From positions 5,060 to 69,059 of the forward strand of contig SUTF01000008.1 of assembly GCA_015063005.1 (NCBI GenBank): a stretch of DNA of 64,000 nt, read 5' to 3'. Below the pieces are notes generated by a model that saw nothing but the letters and a program-made list of their open reading frames with translations, did not search any database and was not told the origin of the DNA. The position numbers and the translations under genes were made by a program. Of the stretch, positions 18,731 to 26,724 are shown piece by piece. Every line of letters begins with the position of its first letter. The first letter of the stretch is position 1. The stretch is from Methanobrevibacter millerae (GTDB taxonomy: Archaea; Methanobacteriota; Methanobacteria; Methanobacteriales; Methanobacteriaceae).

Positions 18731-19321
18731 ATGAACACTAAAAAGATAATTGTAGATATTTTATTATTCATATTGATGATAGTTCAATATTCAAGGCAAT
18801 ATTTGAACCCCACAATACACGAAATAATCGGAATCTGTCTTATAGTTCTGCTTATCCTCCACTTATACTTTAACAGGAGGTATCTCAAGGGCATCAGAAA
18901 AGGCAAGTACAATAGAAAAAGAAGCCTAATGCTAATAATTAACATTGCATTCATGGTTGTCTTTATCATGACATGCATTCTTGGGTTGCTCTCAAGTCAA
19001 TTCATCCATATGGGTAATCTAACTACAATTTATCTTCACAAAATTCTGGCATATCTAAGCATTATCATTTTGGGATTGCATTTATCATTTAACATGAACA
19101 TATTAATCACCAAAATCCCCTATAAAAAAATAATATTTCCTCTTTTGATAGTGTTTGGAATATACTGTATGGTGAAAGTCGATTTTTGGAATCATCTTAT
19201 TGGAAAATACGGCTTCAGCACTGTCAATGGAAACATATTAATCAACTCAGCATATTACATCGGAATCGTTTTAATGATAATAGTACTGGTTAATCTAGAT
19301 AAGCTTGTTGAAAAAAAATAA
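18731..19321 (+). CDS. DUF4405-type four-to-six-helix membrane protein with two His-x13-His pairs
   Basis: 196 residues, mostly hydrophobic helices. Helix 2 (IHEIIGICLIVLLILHLYF) carries His30 and His44; helix 4 (LHKILAYLSIIILGLHLSF) carries His103 and His117. Equal 13-residue gaps on two helices are the classic arrangement for binding two b-type hemes between a pair of membrane helices, and DUF4405 is related to cytochrome-b-like membrane families. The gene begins directly after the flavodoxin stop. Inference: a membrane electron carrier partner for the exported flavodoxin. Caution: Methanobrevibacter-type methanogens are described as lacking cytochromes, so the histidines might bind something else. 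Confidence 0.7.
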   Translation: MNTKKIIVDILLFILMIVQYSRQYLNPTIHEIIGICLIVLLILHLYFNRRYLKGIRKGKYNRKRSLMLIINIAFMVVFIMTCILGLLSSQFIHMGNLTTIYLHKILAYLSIIILGLHLSFNMNILITKIPYKKIIFPLLIVFGIYCMVKVDFWNHLIGKYGFSTVNGNILINSAYYIGIVLMIIVLVNLDKLVEKK

Positions 19322-19423
19322 ACTGGATTAACATATTAATTAAAATCAATATACAATAACTTATTCATTATAAAATTATAAAAACATACGAAATAATTAA
19401 TCACATTATTGATTTAATGTAAG

Positions 19424-19840
19424 TTATTTTTCCATTATTTTTTCTGTGATTTCAACTGCTGATGCAACCATCTTTGGACATAACTCCCTGAAGAGATTTT
19501 GGTCACGTGCGCTCCTCACACCTTCAGGAGTGCTGATATCACATCCGAGCAAATCCCTGCAGATAAATGATCCATTTTCTTTTTTAAACTCTTCAAAAAA
19601 CTCATCACTTACTTCACCACATTTGGCCTTGTCATCTCCATACTTCAAACCAAGCACCATCAATGCCCCAGTGCATGCGCCACAAACTTCGCCCTGACGC
19701 ATACCGCTGCCAAAACAAGCTCCAATTTTAAAAGCTTCACTAGCAGGAAGACCAAAATCCTCACAAAATACTTTAAAAACGGCCTGTGAACATAAATGAC
19801 CATTATCAAATAGTTGAACAGCCTCATTTACTCTAGACAT
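19424..19840 (-). CDS. C_GCAxxG_C_C family cysteine-rich protein
   Basis: 138 residues with nine cysteines, including the family signature region GACFGSGMRQGEVCGACTGALMVLGLKYG and later CGEVSDEF and CRDLLGCD. The N-terminus AVQLFDNGHLCSQAVF is also typical. The family is thought to be redox-active or metal-binding, and no reaction is established. The gene stands alone, convergent with the DUF4405 gene, and its downstream side is AT-rich with no other gene. Confidence 0.82.
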   Translation of the reverse strand: MSRVNEAVQLFDNGHLCSQAVFKVFCEDFGLPASEAFKIGACFGSGMRQGEVCGACTGALMVLGLKYGDDKAKCGEVSDEFFEEFKKENGSFICRDLLGCDISTPEGVRSARDQNLFRELCPKMVASAVEITEKIMEK

Positions 19841-19904
19841 AATATTAAATTTGATTTTTACAAATATAACTTTTTAGTCAAGACATTTTAAAAAAAGATT
19901 GAAT

Positions 19905-20606
19905 CTAATTGATTATAATTGACATTATGAAAGGAACGAAATCAATTAGAATATGAACCAGATAGCTGGCAACAACATTTTTTGTCTTTAAATATGCAAA
20001 CAAGTTAAATATGCCTCCAATACCAATGACAAAAATGCACTGGAAGAAATTATAATTATATGTTGGCAAATGAAGCAAAGCAAATAACAATAAACTTACA
20101 ACAACACCTGAGACAACAGCAAATTTTCTTCTGTTTGTAAAGCGATACACAACAAACATAGGAATTATCAACAGGATGATTTTGAACAGTTCCTCTCCCA
20201 TCAACTGAATAGCTGAAGATACAAAAAACATCACATCCATATGCATGCCAAATACGGGATTGGCAGCTGTTGAAAGACAAAAATAATCCAACAAAGTAGC
20301 CATGATTATTGCATAGATGAAATATGAAATAAAACAAAGAACAATTAGTTTAATATCTCTGCGTTCAGGTATTCTAAAAAATAGCTTCAAATTACCTTTT
20401 GAAACATATACAACCGGAATCAAACAAAGCAAACAAGACAATACTGCAAAGGCATTGCTGTTTAATGAAAAAGGCAAAAGTAGAATTGCTACAAAAAGCA
20501 AAGGTCCAAACAAAAGAATTATCCAATCGACAGTTGATAGCTTTGGAATATCATTATAGAATGGGAAATCAAAATCCCCATTCTCAAATTTGAAAAAATC
20601 GCCCAT
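19905..20606 (-). CDS. CPBP-family (Rce1-like) intramembrane protease homologue
   Basis: 233 residues with about seven transmembrane helices. The CPBP core is recognisable: MGEELFKIILL (glutamate pair), LLFALLHLPTYN (first His) and a final helix with LVHILIDFVPF (second His). The Arg usually found in EExxxR is not in register here (EELFKI), so activity may differ from the classical abortive-infection/prenyl-protease type. A second CPBP gene in this window (45630) has the full EELLFRG. It lies 15 bp downstream of the ORF ending at 20622 on the same strand and may be transcribed with it. Confidence 0.75.
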   Translation of the reverse strand: MGDFFKFENGDFDFPFYNDIPKLSTVDWIILLFGPLLFVAILLLPFSLNSNAFAVLSCLLCLIPVVYVSKGNLKLFFRIPERRDIKLIVLCFISYFIYAIIMATLLDYFCLSTAANPVFGMHMDVMFFVSSAIQLMGEELFKIILLIIPMFVVYRFTNRRKFAVVSGVVVSLLLFALLHLPTYNYNFFQCIFVIGIGGIFNLFAYLKTKNVVASYLVHILIDFVPFIMSIIIN

Positions 20607-20621
20607 ATAAATTAATAGTTT

Positions 20622-21620
20622 TTAAATTTTAATTAAAGTTTTCCCTTTGGATCCGCCTTTATCAACTTTTTTAAGAGCATTATTGACATCACTTAGATCA
20701 TAAATTTCATCGACTGACACTTCAATTTTATTTTGCTCGAATATTTCAGAAACTTTTTCTAGCTGACTGCCGTTTGATTCAACAAATATGAAATAGTATT
20801 TCTGATTTTTTTTATTTGCCAATTTATCAAATTTCTTGCCTGCAAAACCAAATAATGTTTTTTTAACAAATGAAAAACCCATTCTTTCGGCGAATTCCTT
20901 GTTGGGAAGTCCCTTAAGTGATACCAATGATCCACCATGTTTTAGAATTTTAAATTCCTTTTCAAGCTCCTTTTCACCTAGCGTATCCAACACATAATCA
21001 ACATCAGACAATATTTCAGAATAGTTCTGTGTCCTATAGTCAAAGAACTCGTCAACACCTAAAGCAGTGACCCTTTCCTCATTTCTTGCACTGCCGCTTG
21101 TCATCACTTTCAAGCCAAAGCTTTTTGCAATCGGAATTGCCATAGCACCCAAACTGCCAGTTCCCCCAGAAATAAAAATAGATTCGCCTGACTTGATATT
21201 CATCAGTTCAAAAGCCTGCATTGCTGTAAGTGCGGTTAATGGAACACATGCTGCCTTATCAAAATCCAAATAATCAGGAATATGTGCCAATGCATCCTTA
21301 TTAATTGAAACATATTCGGCAAAAGCGCCAATCTTATCCAAAGGCATTCTCGCATATACACGGTCTCCCTTTTTGAAGCCGGACACATTGCTTCCAACTT
21401 CCTCAACAACTCCCGAAAATTCATTGCCCATGACCAATGGCAATTTATATGGAGTGATGAGCTTTACTTCCTCACGAATAATCATATTATCCAGTGGGTT
21501 GACTCCGGCATAGACAATTTTAACCAGCACATCATCGTTTCCCATTTTAGGCATGTCAATATCTTTAATTTCAAGGCCAGTTCCATTTTTATCGTATTTA
21601 TTTAAAATAGCTGCTTTCAT
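20622..21620 (-). CDS. Zinc-independent medium-chain dehydrogenase/reductase (quinone-oxidoreductase type)
   Basis: 332 residues. GroES-like N-terminal domain (VKIVYAGVNPLDNMIIRE, GNEFSGVVEEVGSNV, GDRVYA) and a Rossmann domain with ISGGTGSLGAMAIPIAK. The catalytic and structural zinc ligands of true alcohol dehydrogenases are absent, which places it with NADPH:quinone oxidoreductase-like enzymes acting on enones or quinones. Its ATG immediately follows the hxlR stop (21621/21620), so the two form an operon in which the regulator probably controls the enzyme. Confidence 0.85.
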   Translation of the reverse strand: MKAAILNKYDKNGTGLEIKDIDMPKMGNDDVLVKIVYAGVNPLDNMIIREEVKLITPYKLPLVMGNEFSGVVEEVGSNVSGFKKGDRVYARMPLDKIGAFAEYVSINKDALAHIPDYLDFDKAACVPLTALTAMQAFELMNIKSGESIFISGGTGSLGAMAIPIAKSFGLKVMTSGSARNEERVTALGVDEFFDYRTQNYSEILSDVDYVLDTLGEKELEKEFKILKHGGSLVSLKGLPNKEFAERMGFSFVKKTLFGFAGKKFDKLANKKNQKYYFIFVESNGSQLEKVSEIFEQNKIEVSVDEIYDLSDVNNALKKVDKGGSKGKTLIKI

Positions 21621-21998
21621 CTAATCACTTATCCCCAATAAATTAGCATAATAATCTTTAAACATGTTGATTATTTCCAAATCACCGTCTTCACCACATT
21701 CCAGCTCATCCAGCCCAAATGCTGCAAGTTCATACAGTATCCGGTTTAATCTCAAGCCTCTTTTTGTGAGATAATATTCGGTTGACTGTTCAGATACCCT
21801 TTTTTCTATGAGTTCATTTTTCTCCATTGACTTCAATGTATCTGACAAGACGGTGTTAGACAGATTAGGATTGTTCTGCTTAAATTCCAAAAAACGTTTT
21901 TTACCCAAAAACATGTCCCTTATCAAAACGATTGTCCATTTGCGATTAAGCAACTTCACAGTATTTTCAATAGGGCATGTAACCAAATCCTTTCTCAT
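21621..21998 (-). CDS. HxlR-family winged-helix transcriptional regulator
   Basis: 125 residues. The N-terminal motif CPIENTVKLLNRKWTIVLIRDM is diagnostic of HxlR, with recognition helix NTVLSDTLKSMEKNELIEKRV and wing TEYYLTKRG. The conserved early Cys in CPIE can serve as a redox or electrophile sensor in this family. It is first in an operon with a quinone-oxidoreductase-type enzyme, a common pairing for sensing reactive carbonyls or quinones. A palindrome upstream (22055-22074) is a candidate operator. Confidence 0.88.
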   Translation of the reverse strand: MRKDLVTCPIENTVKLLNRKWTIVLIRDMFLGKKRFLEFKQNNPNLSNTVLSDTLKSMEKNELIEKRVSEQSTEYYLTKRGLRLNRILYELAAFGLDELECGEDGDLEIINMFKDYYANLLGISD

Positions 21999-22044
21999 GA
22001 AAAACCAACCTGATTAACTAAATTATATTATTTAATTGTTTTTA

Positions 22045-22083
22045 TTTAAAGTGGCCAGTTAGCAATGACTAACCATGACTAAA
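22045..22083 (-). promoter_or_regulatory. Candidate hxlR promoter and operator
   Basis: On the minus strand GGTTAG-TCATTG-CTAACTGG (22074-22055) is an imperfect palindrome with GTTAG/CTAAC arms, preceded by a second TTAGTCAT copy. A TATA-like TTTAAATAAA (22050-22041) follows within a few bases. The operator is therefore just upstream of the TATA box and about 57-76 bp before the hxlR start codon. Confidence 0.4.
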
Positions 22084-22091
22084 AAAAAGAT

Positions 22092-22418
22092 TTAAATCAT
22101 TGACCTAAGTTCACCAAGATTTTTATCAATGAACTCTCTATTTTTCGGGTCGGCCAATATCTTATATTGTTCCTTGTTGGTTTTTGCATATGATTCTTTC
22201 ATTATAGCCTGCAAATCATCGATGTCACTGCCAAGAATAATATCCAGCTTGCTTTTTTGATCATCATCCAATCCATCCATATAATATTGGACAGTTGACC
22301 TGAACTTTGAAACCAGATTAGAATTGGTGCCAGCCATCATTTTTAATATAAAAGCAGGTGCCATTGTAAAAAGATGATCATATTCCATAACATCATCATA
22401 AGATATTCCATCTACCAT
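22092..22418 (-). CDS. Small acidic protein of unknown function
   Basis: 108 residues, predicted all-helical, no membrane segment. It has the segments YDDVMEYDHLFTMAPAFILKMMAG and LVSKFRSTVQYYMDGLDDDQ and ends in KNLGELRSMI. I do not recognise the family. It has its own promoter region with a plausible GGTGATAT just before the ATG (TAGGTGATATTATG on the minus strand). Its 3' end lies about 75 bp upstream of the hxlR operator. Confidence 0.55.
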   Translation of the reverse strand: MVDGISYDDVMEYDHLFTMAPAFILKMMAGTNSNLVSKFRSTVQYYMDGLDDDQKSKLDIILGSDIDDLQAIMKESYAKTNKEQYKILADPKNREFIDKNLGELRSMI

Positions 22419-22573
22419 AATATCACCTAAATCCCATGTTGAAAAAAATCTAAATTTAATATATTTGATAATTATTCTTTCAATTAATTAAAATTATCGA
22501 CGGATTGTAAATCAATTTCATATATCTTTGAATTGAAGTCAAAAGTATTCTTTTAAAAATACAAAAAATAAGC

Positions 22574-22606
22574 AAATAATTAAAATTCATGGCCTGTTAA
22601 GAGTAA
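22574..22606. repeat. Left copy of a 33-bp direct repeat flanking the HepT/MntA module
   Basis: The 33 bases from AAATAATTAAAATTCATGG to AGAGTAA recur at 23388-23420 in the same orientation with one mismatch (CCTGTT here, CCTGTC there). Weaker similarity continues about 20 bp to the left of both copies. Only two copies exist in the window, 814 bp apart. Confidence 0.85.
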
Positions 22607-22681
22607 TTGTGCTAAAATATAGAGTTAGCATGAAAAAAATGGTTAAAACTTACCTCAATTTTTGACAAAATGAAAACAGAA

Positions 22682-23017
22682 TTATATTAATTTTTGAAGA
22701 AAATCTCTTAATTCTGGAACATCTCTTTTAATTGTAACCCATAATGTATCAAACATTACATTATCATAATTATGAGCATGTATATTCCTCATACTCTTAA
22801 TATCTGTCCAAGGAATTTCAGAATGTTCATTTATGAATTCATCAGATAATCTACCCACAAATTCACCAATTTGAATAATAACTAATGCACATGCATCTTG
22901 ATAATGCTCATTTTCAAGGAATAATTCTCTATCATCCCCAAAATAATCAATATGACTATCAATTTTATCACAGTAATGAATAATCCTTAAAATGGTCTTT
23001 TCATCGTTATCGTTCAT
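22682..23017 (-). CDS. hepT: HepT-like toxin (DUF86, HEPN-fold ribonuclease)
   Basis: 111 residues, helical. The HEPN catalytic motif R-x4-H-x-Y is seen as RNIHAHNY (about 83-90) after SMRN. In characterised HepT/MntA systems this protein is the RNase-like toxin; its tyrosine in that motif is AMPylated by MntA to neutralise it. The start overlaps the end of mntA by 11 bp, so the pair is co-translated with the antitoxin first, as in other systems. Flanked on both sides by 33-bp direct repeats. Confidence 0.85.
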   Translation of the reverse strand: MNDNDEKTILRIIHYCDKIDSHIDYFGDDRELFLENEHYQDACALVIIQIGEFVGRLSDEFINEHSEIPWTDIKSMRNIHAHNYDNVMFDTLWVTIKRDVPELRDFLQKLI

Positions 23018-23300
23018 AAATTAAAACCTCTTCATTTTGAATTCTACTTAAAAATTCCCTATCCGAACATCCTGTTGTAATTATATCAACATGACATCCG
23101 AATTCTTCCTCCAATCTGCGAATAATAGCACAATATTGAATCATTCCAATTAATCCATCAGTATCCATTATGAAATCTAAATCACTACCCTCATTAGCTT
23201 CCCCTCGAGCATAAGAACCAAAAATACCCAATCTTGCAATACCATATTCACTAACAATAGGAATAGCTATACGCTTAATTTCTTCAATGGTATAAATCAT
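23007..23300 (-). CDS. mntA: MntA-like minimal nucleotidyltransferase antitoxin
   Basis: About 97 residues. The nucleotidyltransferase motif is GSYARGEANEGSDLD, which fits G-S-x10-D-x-D with the metal-binding aspartates, and a third acidic residue is expected in CHVDIITTG. MntA uses ATP to AMPylate the HepT toxin. The ATG at 23300 is preferred over a GTG three codons earlier because GGGTG lies 6 nt before it. It is first in the two-gene module and overlaps hepT. Confidence 0.85.
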   Translation of the reverse strand: MIYTIEEIKRIAIPIVSEYGIARLGIFGSYARGEANEGSDLDFIMDTDGLIGMIQYCAIIRRLEEEFGCHVDIITTGCSDREFLSRIQNEEVLIYER

Positions 23301-23387
23301 ATGAAACACCCAGTCAATATTATTATATAAAAATAATTTATATTAAATTTTTTGAAAGTGCACAACAGTGAAAAAACACAAAAATAG

Positions 23388-23420
23388 AAATAATTAAAAT
23401 TCATGGCCTGTCAAGAGTAA
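23388..23420. repeat. Right copy of the 33-bp direct repeat flanking HepT/MntA
   Basis: It matches 22574-22606 with a single mismatch. On the plus strand this copy reads in frame into a degraded coding remnant (from NSWPVKSN into PPSVLTAF), so the repeat probably comes from that gene rather than being a dedicated recombination site. Confidence 0.85.
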
Positions 23421-23703
23421 CCCACCTTCTGTTTTAACAGCATTCATCTTAGCGAACTACCTTGCCTACAACAGTGATCATCAGCAATTTTGCTCTTGCA
23501 TCTTATGGGATGGCCGTTTCACCGATTCTTTTAATGTCCTCAATTAAATATCATCGTCAACCATTAAAAGCCGTGTCGTTTCTGCTCCATTGCCATACTT
23601 CTCAGCATACATCTTTCAATGCCATAATCTGTGTGATGGGCGGAGTTTCCTTAGTTAAAATAACCAGCAGCTGTCTTCAACTTGCCATGAAAAATTTTAA
23701 TTA
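23397..23703 (+). pseudogene. Degraded membrane-protein gene fragment in two reading frames
   Basis: One frame reads NSWPVKSNPPSVLTAF then ILANYLAYNS up to a stop near 23550. A second frame, from about 23477, reads VIISNFALASYGMAVSPILL, then VSFLL and GGVSLVKITSS and ends at a TAA at 23701-23703. Joined, the two frames look like a single hydrophobic, multi-helix protein broken by a frameshift, with both ends missing. I cannot name the family with confidence; a transporter is possible. It lies between the MntA/HepT module and tRNA-Met. Confidence 0.4.
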
Positions 23704-23707
23704 AAAG

Positions 23708-23782
<75 letters not shown>

Positions 23783-23875
23783 ATATGAAAACAAAATAAA
23801 TCGATATTAATATTATATTGAAGATAATATATAAAACTTTCGATAATACATCAAAAATTAAGAAAAATAAGAGAA

Positions 23876-24379
23876 TTATTTTTCTAATGCTTCAATTCTC
23901 TTATCAATATCATTGAGCTTTTCTTCAGTAGCTTTTTGGAATTCCTGTGAAGATTTTTTAAATTCTTGATAATCTTTATCTAAAGCATCCACAGAACTGG
24001 TTGTTTTTTTGAATTTGGCTTCAAGATTTTCCAAATCGTCAGTTGTTGCAAGAGACCAATCCTTAATTAATTCATCACTTTTTTCATCAAGAAAAGCATC
24101 CAATTTATTTGAAAAAGCGTCAGTGTTGATGCTGGACATATCGATGTCGCTTAATTTAACCTTGATTCTTTTAGTCATGGATTCTGACTCTTTTTCTTTT
24201 TTCAAATCTTTATATTCAGCATTGTTATTAAGTACTTCATTCATATGAGCATCGGCACTTGTAGGAACATAGTTTTTAATTTTATCCATTGATTTAGGAC
24301 TATTCAATAAATAATAATAAACTAAGACTGCAATAGCCAAGATTAATATGATTACAGCAACCGCTTCAATAGCCTCCAT
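23876..24379 (-). CDS. Membrane-anchored coiled-coil protein, second of a pair
   Basis: 167 residues. One N-terminal transmembrane helix (VAVIILILAIAVLVYYYLL), then a cytosolic domain with Lys/Glu/Asp-rich coiled-coil stretches (KKTTSSVDALDKDYQEF, LNDIDKRIEALEK). No enzymatic motif. It follows the similar gene ending at 24388 with 8 bp between them, so the two are an operon. The topology (N-out or N-in anchor with a long soluble coiled coil) suggests a structural or scaffold role, which is inference. Confidence 0.65.
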   Translation of the reverse strand: MEAIEAVAVIILILAIAVLVYYYLLNSPKSMDKIKNYVPTSADAHMNEVLNNNAEYKDLKKEKESESMTKRIKVKLSDIDMSSINTDAFSNKLDAFLDEKSDELIKDWSLATTDDLENLEAKFKKTTSSVDALDKDYQEFKKSSQEFQKATEEKLNDIDKRIEALEK

Positions 24380-24387
24380 AATAACAC

Positions 24388-24807
24388 CTATTTCTTACCA
24401 TTAAGTTTTTTCTCTTTAGCTTCGATTTCTTTAAGCATTTTTTCCAATTTTTTTTGCTCGGTTTGTGCTTCTAATCTTGCTAATCTCTCATTTATCTCAC
24501 TGTGTAAGTATCCTATTTCATTTCTTACATCAGTAGTGGATTGTCTGATTGCTTTGAGGGAATCTTGCTGGTCTTGAGGCATTGGAATTGGATTATCCAT
24601 TAATCTTTTGGATTCGATGTCTTTTTCAACCATAGACATTTTTTTAAGTTGAATTTCCTTTTCAAGCATAGCTACAGAAGTTTTAGCTTGAGCTACTTTT
24701 CTCCATTGAGCAACAACAACAATAACAACTAATGCAATAATGATTAAGACTATCAATAAAAATATTTGATCAGGAATCATTTCACCAGAAATTGTTGGAA
24801 TATCCAT
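24388..24807 (-). CDS. Membrane-anchored coiled-coil protein, first of a pair
   Basis: 139 residues. N-terminal transmembrane helix (IFLLIVLIIIALVVIVVVAQW) followed by a long charged coiled coil (VAMLEKEIQLKKMSMVEKD, then INERLARLEAQTEQKKLEKM). It has the same design as its downstream partner, and they may interact through their coiled coils. It diverges from the methionine aminopeptidase gene; the 79-bp spacer holds back-to-back promoters. Ribosome-binding site TTGGAGGTAAATTC precedes the ATG. Confidence 0.65.
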   Translation of the reverse strand: MDIPTISGEMIPDQIFLLIVLIIIALVVIVVVAQWRKVAQAKTSVAMLEKEIQLKKMSMVEKDIESKRLMDNPIPMPQDQQDSLKAIRQSTTDVRNEIGYLHSEINERLARLEAQTEQKKLEKMLKEIEAKEKKLNGKK

Positions 24808-24886
24808 GAATTTACCTCCAATTTAATTTAGATATAATAAATATTTAAACCTTATTAAATATAACATTTATTATTAAGTGATAATT

Positions 24887-25804
24887 ATGATTGATTCTTA
24901 TATAAAAGCTGGAAAAATAGTTTCAAAAATACGAAGTGATGCATCAGAAATGATTAAAGAAGGATGCCTAGTATTGGATTTAGTCGAATATGTGGAAGGA
25001 GAAATATTAAAACAAGATGCTGAAATAGCATTTCCCTGCAACGTATCCATTAATGAAGTCGCCGCCCATTATACTTCCCCAGCAAATGATAAAACAGTCA
25101 TTCATGCGGGAGATTTAGTTAAATTGGACTTGGGTGCTATGGTAAACGGATGCATAGCAGACTCAGCCGTGACCATAATGGCCGGAGGAAATATTGATGA
25201 AAGATTCAGTCAAGATCAAATCAATGAAAATCAGGAGCTAATCGAAGCTTCAGCGGCAGGGCTTGAAGCTGCAATTGCAACAGTAAGAGCCGGTGTTGAG
25301 CTAAATAAAATCGGTGCTGCAGTACATGAGGCAATAAATGACTTTGACTTTAATCCAATATTCAATTTGATGGGACACAGCTTGGAGCAATACAACCTTC
25401 ACGCAGGTATTTCAGTTCCAAATTATGACAATAACGATACATTCAAACTGGACGAAGGACAGGCCGTTGCAATTGAGCCTTTTGCAACAACAGGCATAGG
25501 CCATGTAAATGATGCTCCCGGACATTTCATTTACTCATATATTGCAAACAAGCCATTTAGAATGAAATCCACCCAAAAAGTCTTGAATTATATCCAAAAC
25601 AACAACCAATATGTGCCGTTCTCAGGCAGATGGATTACTGACAAGTTTGGAGAAAGACGTGGAGGCATTGCATTAAAACAGCTTTCAGATGCAATGGCAA
25701 TCTATCCTTATGCTCCCCTCAAAGAGAAAAAAGGATGCTTTGTTTCACAAAAGGAACACACATTAATTGTAGAAAAAGAAGGTTGTACAGTTACAACATT
25801 ATAG
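24887..25804 (+). CDS. map: Type II methionine aminopeptidase
   Basis: 305 residues. It removes the N-terminal Met from nascent proteins using two divalent metals. The pita-bread motifs are present: FPCNVSINEVAAHYTSP, the first metal ligands in VKLDLGAMVNGCIADSAVT (two Asp), His in GHSLEQYNLHAG, Glu in AVAIEPFAT and the final Glu in CFVSQKEHTLIVEKEG. A helical insert between the second half motifs makes it type II, as in archaea and eukaryotes. The ATG is preferred to a GTG three codons upstream, because GTGATAATT acts as the ribosome-binding site. Confidence 0.92.
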   Translation: MIDSYIKAGKIVSKIRSDASEMIKEGCLVLDLVEYVEGEILKQDAEIAFPCNVSINEVAAHYTSPANDKTVIHAGDLVKLDLGAMVNGCIADSAVTIMAGGNIDERFSQDQINENQELIEASAAGLEAAIATVRAGVELNKIGAAVHEAINDFDFNPIFNLMGHSLEQYNLHAGISVPNYDNNDTFKLDEGQAVAIEPFATTGIGHVNDAPGHFIYSYIANKPFRMKSTQKVLNYIQNNNQYVPFSGRWITDKFGERRGGIALKQLSDAMAIYPYAPLKEKKGCFVSQKEHTLIVEKEGCTVTTL

Positions 25805-25861
25805 AAGAGTTCAATCTCTTCATTACTTATTTTTTGAAAAAAGAAAAAAATAGAAAGAAGA

Positions 25862-26719
25862 TTAGTATATTGTAGGGATACGTACACCCATTTTAGCTCT
25901 TCTTTCACGTTCTGCGGTATTTTTGTCTTTTTTACCTTTAGCTAATTTTTCAAGTAAAGGAAGACCTGGTTTTACATCATCCATTGGTTTGGTTTCAATT
26001 AAACCAGCATCAACAGCAGCTTTAAATACACTTTCACCGTCGTCAGTTCTGGTTAAAACAGTGGACCATCCGTCAGGAGATCCTACAGAACCGGTAGATA
26101 CGTCTGCCCATTCAGCAACGTAATCTTGACATACGTTACATCCAGCTTGTTCGTATCCGTGAGTTTCTTTAATAGCTAAACCTGAGTCTTCACCGTCTTT
26201 GGTTAACCAGAATTTACCTTTACCAATATCCATTTTAGTAGCATCGGTTAATGAGTCAAATCCTAATTTAGCAGTTGCAAAAGTATCAAGAGAAGCCATA
26301 GGGAAGTTTTCCATACAGTAGATACCGATGATTAAGTTTACTTTTTCAGTAACGAATCTGGTAAATGGATAAGCTTTAGCTTTTCTTAAACCTTGTACTT
26401 GACATGGAGTTGCAACTACACCAACTTTTTCAAGACCGTATTGACGGGTAGCTTCTTTTAATGCAGATAAAGTTGGGGACATGGAATATTTGGTTCCAGC
26501 AGCTGCAATAACTTCGTCTGAAGAAGTTACAACAGTAGGAACAGGCCTCCAATCTTCATCAGGAGTTCCAGCAACTACAGCACCTTCAATGATACCTTCA
26601 TCGAGTGCGTAACAGAGTAATGCAGAAACAATTCCTCCGTCTTGTGATACATCTAAGATCTTTTGTTCAGTAGATCTTGCAGATAATGCTTCTTTATAAG
26701 TACCTAATGGCATTTTCAT
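25862..26719 (-). CDS. frhB: F420-reducing hydrogenase, beta subunit (FrhB)
   Basis: 285 residues. FrhB carries FAD and a [4Fe-4S] cluster and transfers electrons to coenzyme F420. It has the FrhB/FdhB domain ([19 protein letters not shown] near the N-terminus, [57 protein letters not shown]). The conserved cysteines in the last two segments are the cluster ligands. It is the last gene of frhADGB, 5 bp after frhG, as is usual for the operon in Methanobacteriales. Confidence 0.95.
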   Translation of the reverse strand: MKMPLGTYKEALSARSTEQKILDVSQDGGIVSALLCYALDEGIIEGAVVAGTPDEDWRPVPTVVTSSDEVIAAAGTKYSMSPTLSALKEATRQYGLEKVGVVATPCQVQGLRKAKAYPFTRFVTEKVNLIIGIYCMENFPMASLDTFATAKLGFDSLTDATKMDIGKGKFWLTKDGEDSGLAIKETHGYEQAGCNVCQDYVAEWADVSTGSVGSPDGWSTVLTRTDDGESVFKAAVDAGLIETKPMDDVKPGLPLLEKLAKGKKDKNTAERERRAKMGVRIPTIY

Positions 26720-26724
26720 TCCTC

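Noticed and set aside
22574..23420. 33-bp repeats as CRISPR repeats or a tRNA attachment site
   Set aside because: There are only two copies, 814 bp apart, with genes between them, and the repeat does not match the nearby tRNA-Met 3' end.
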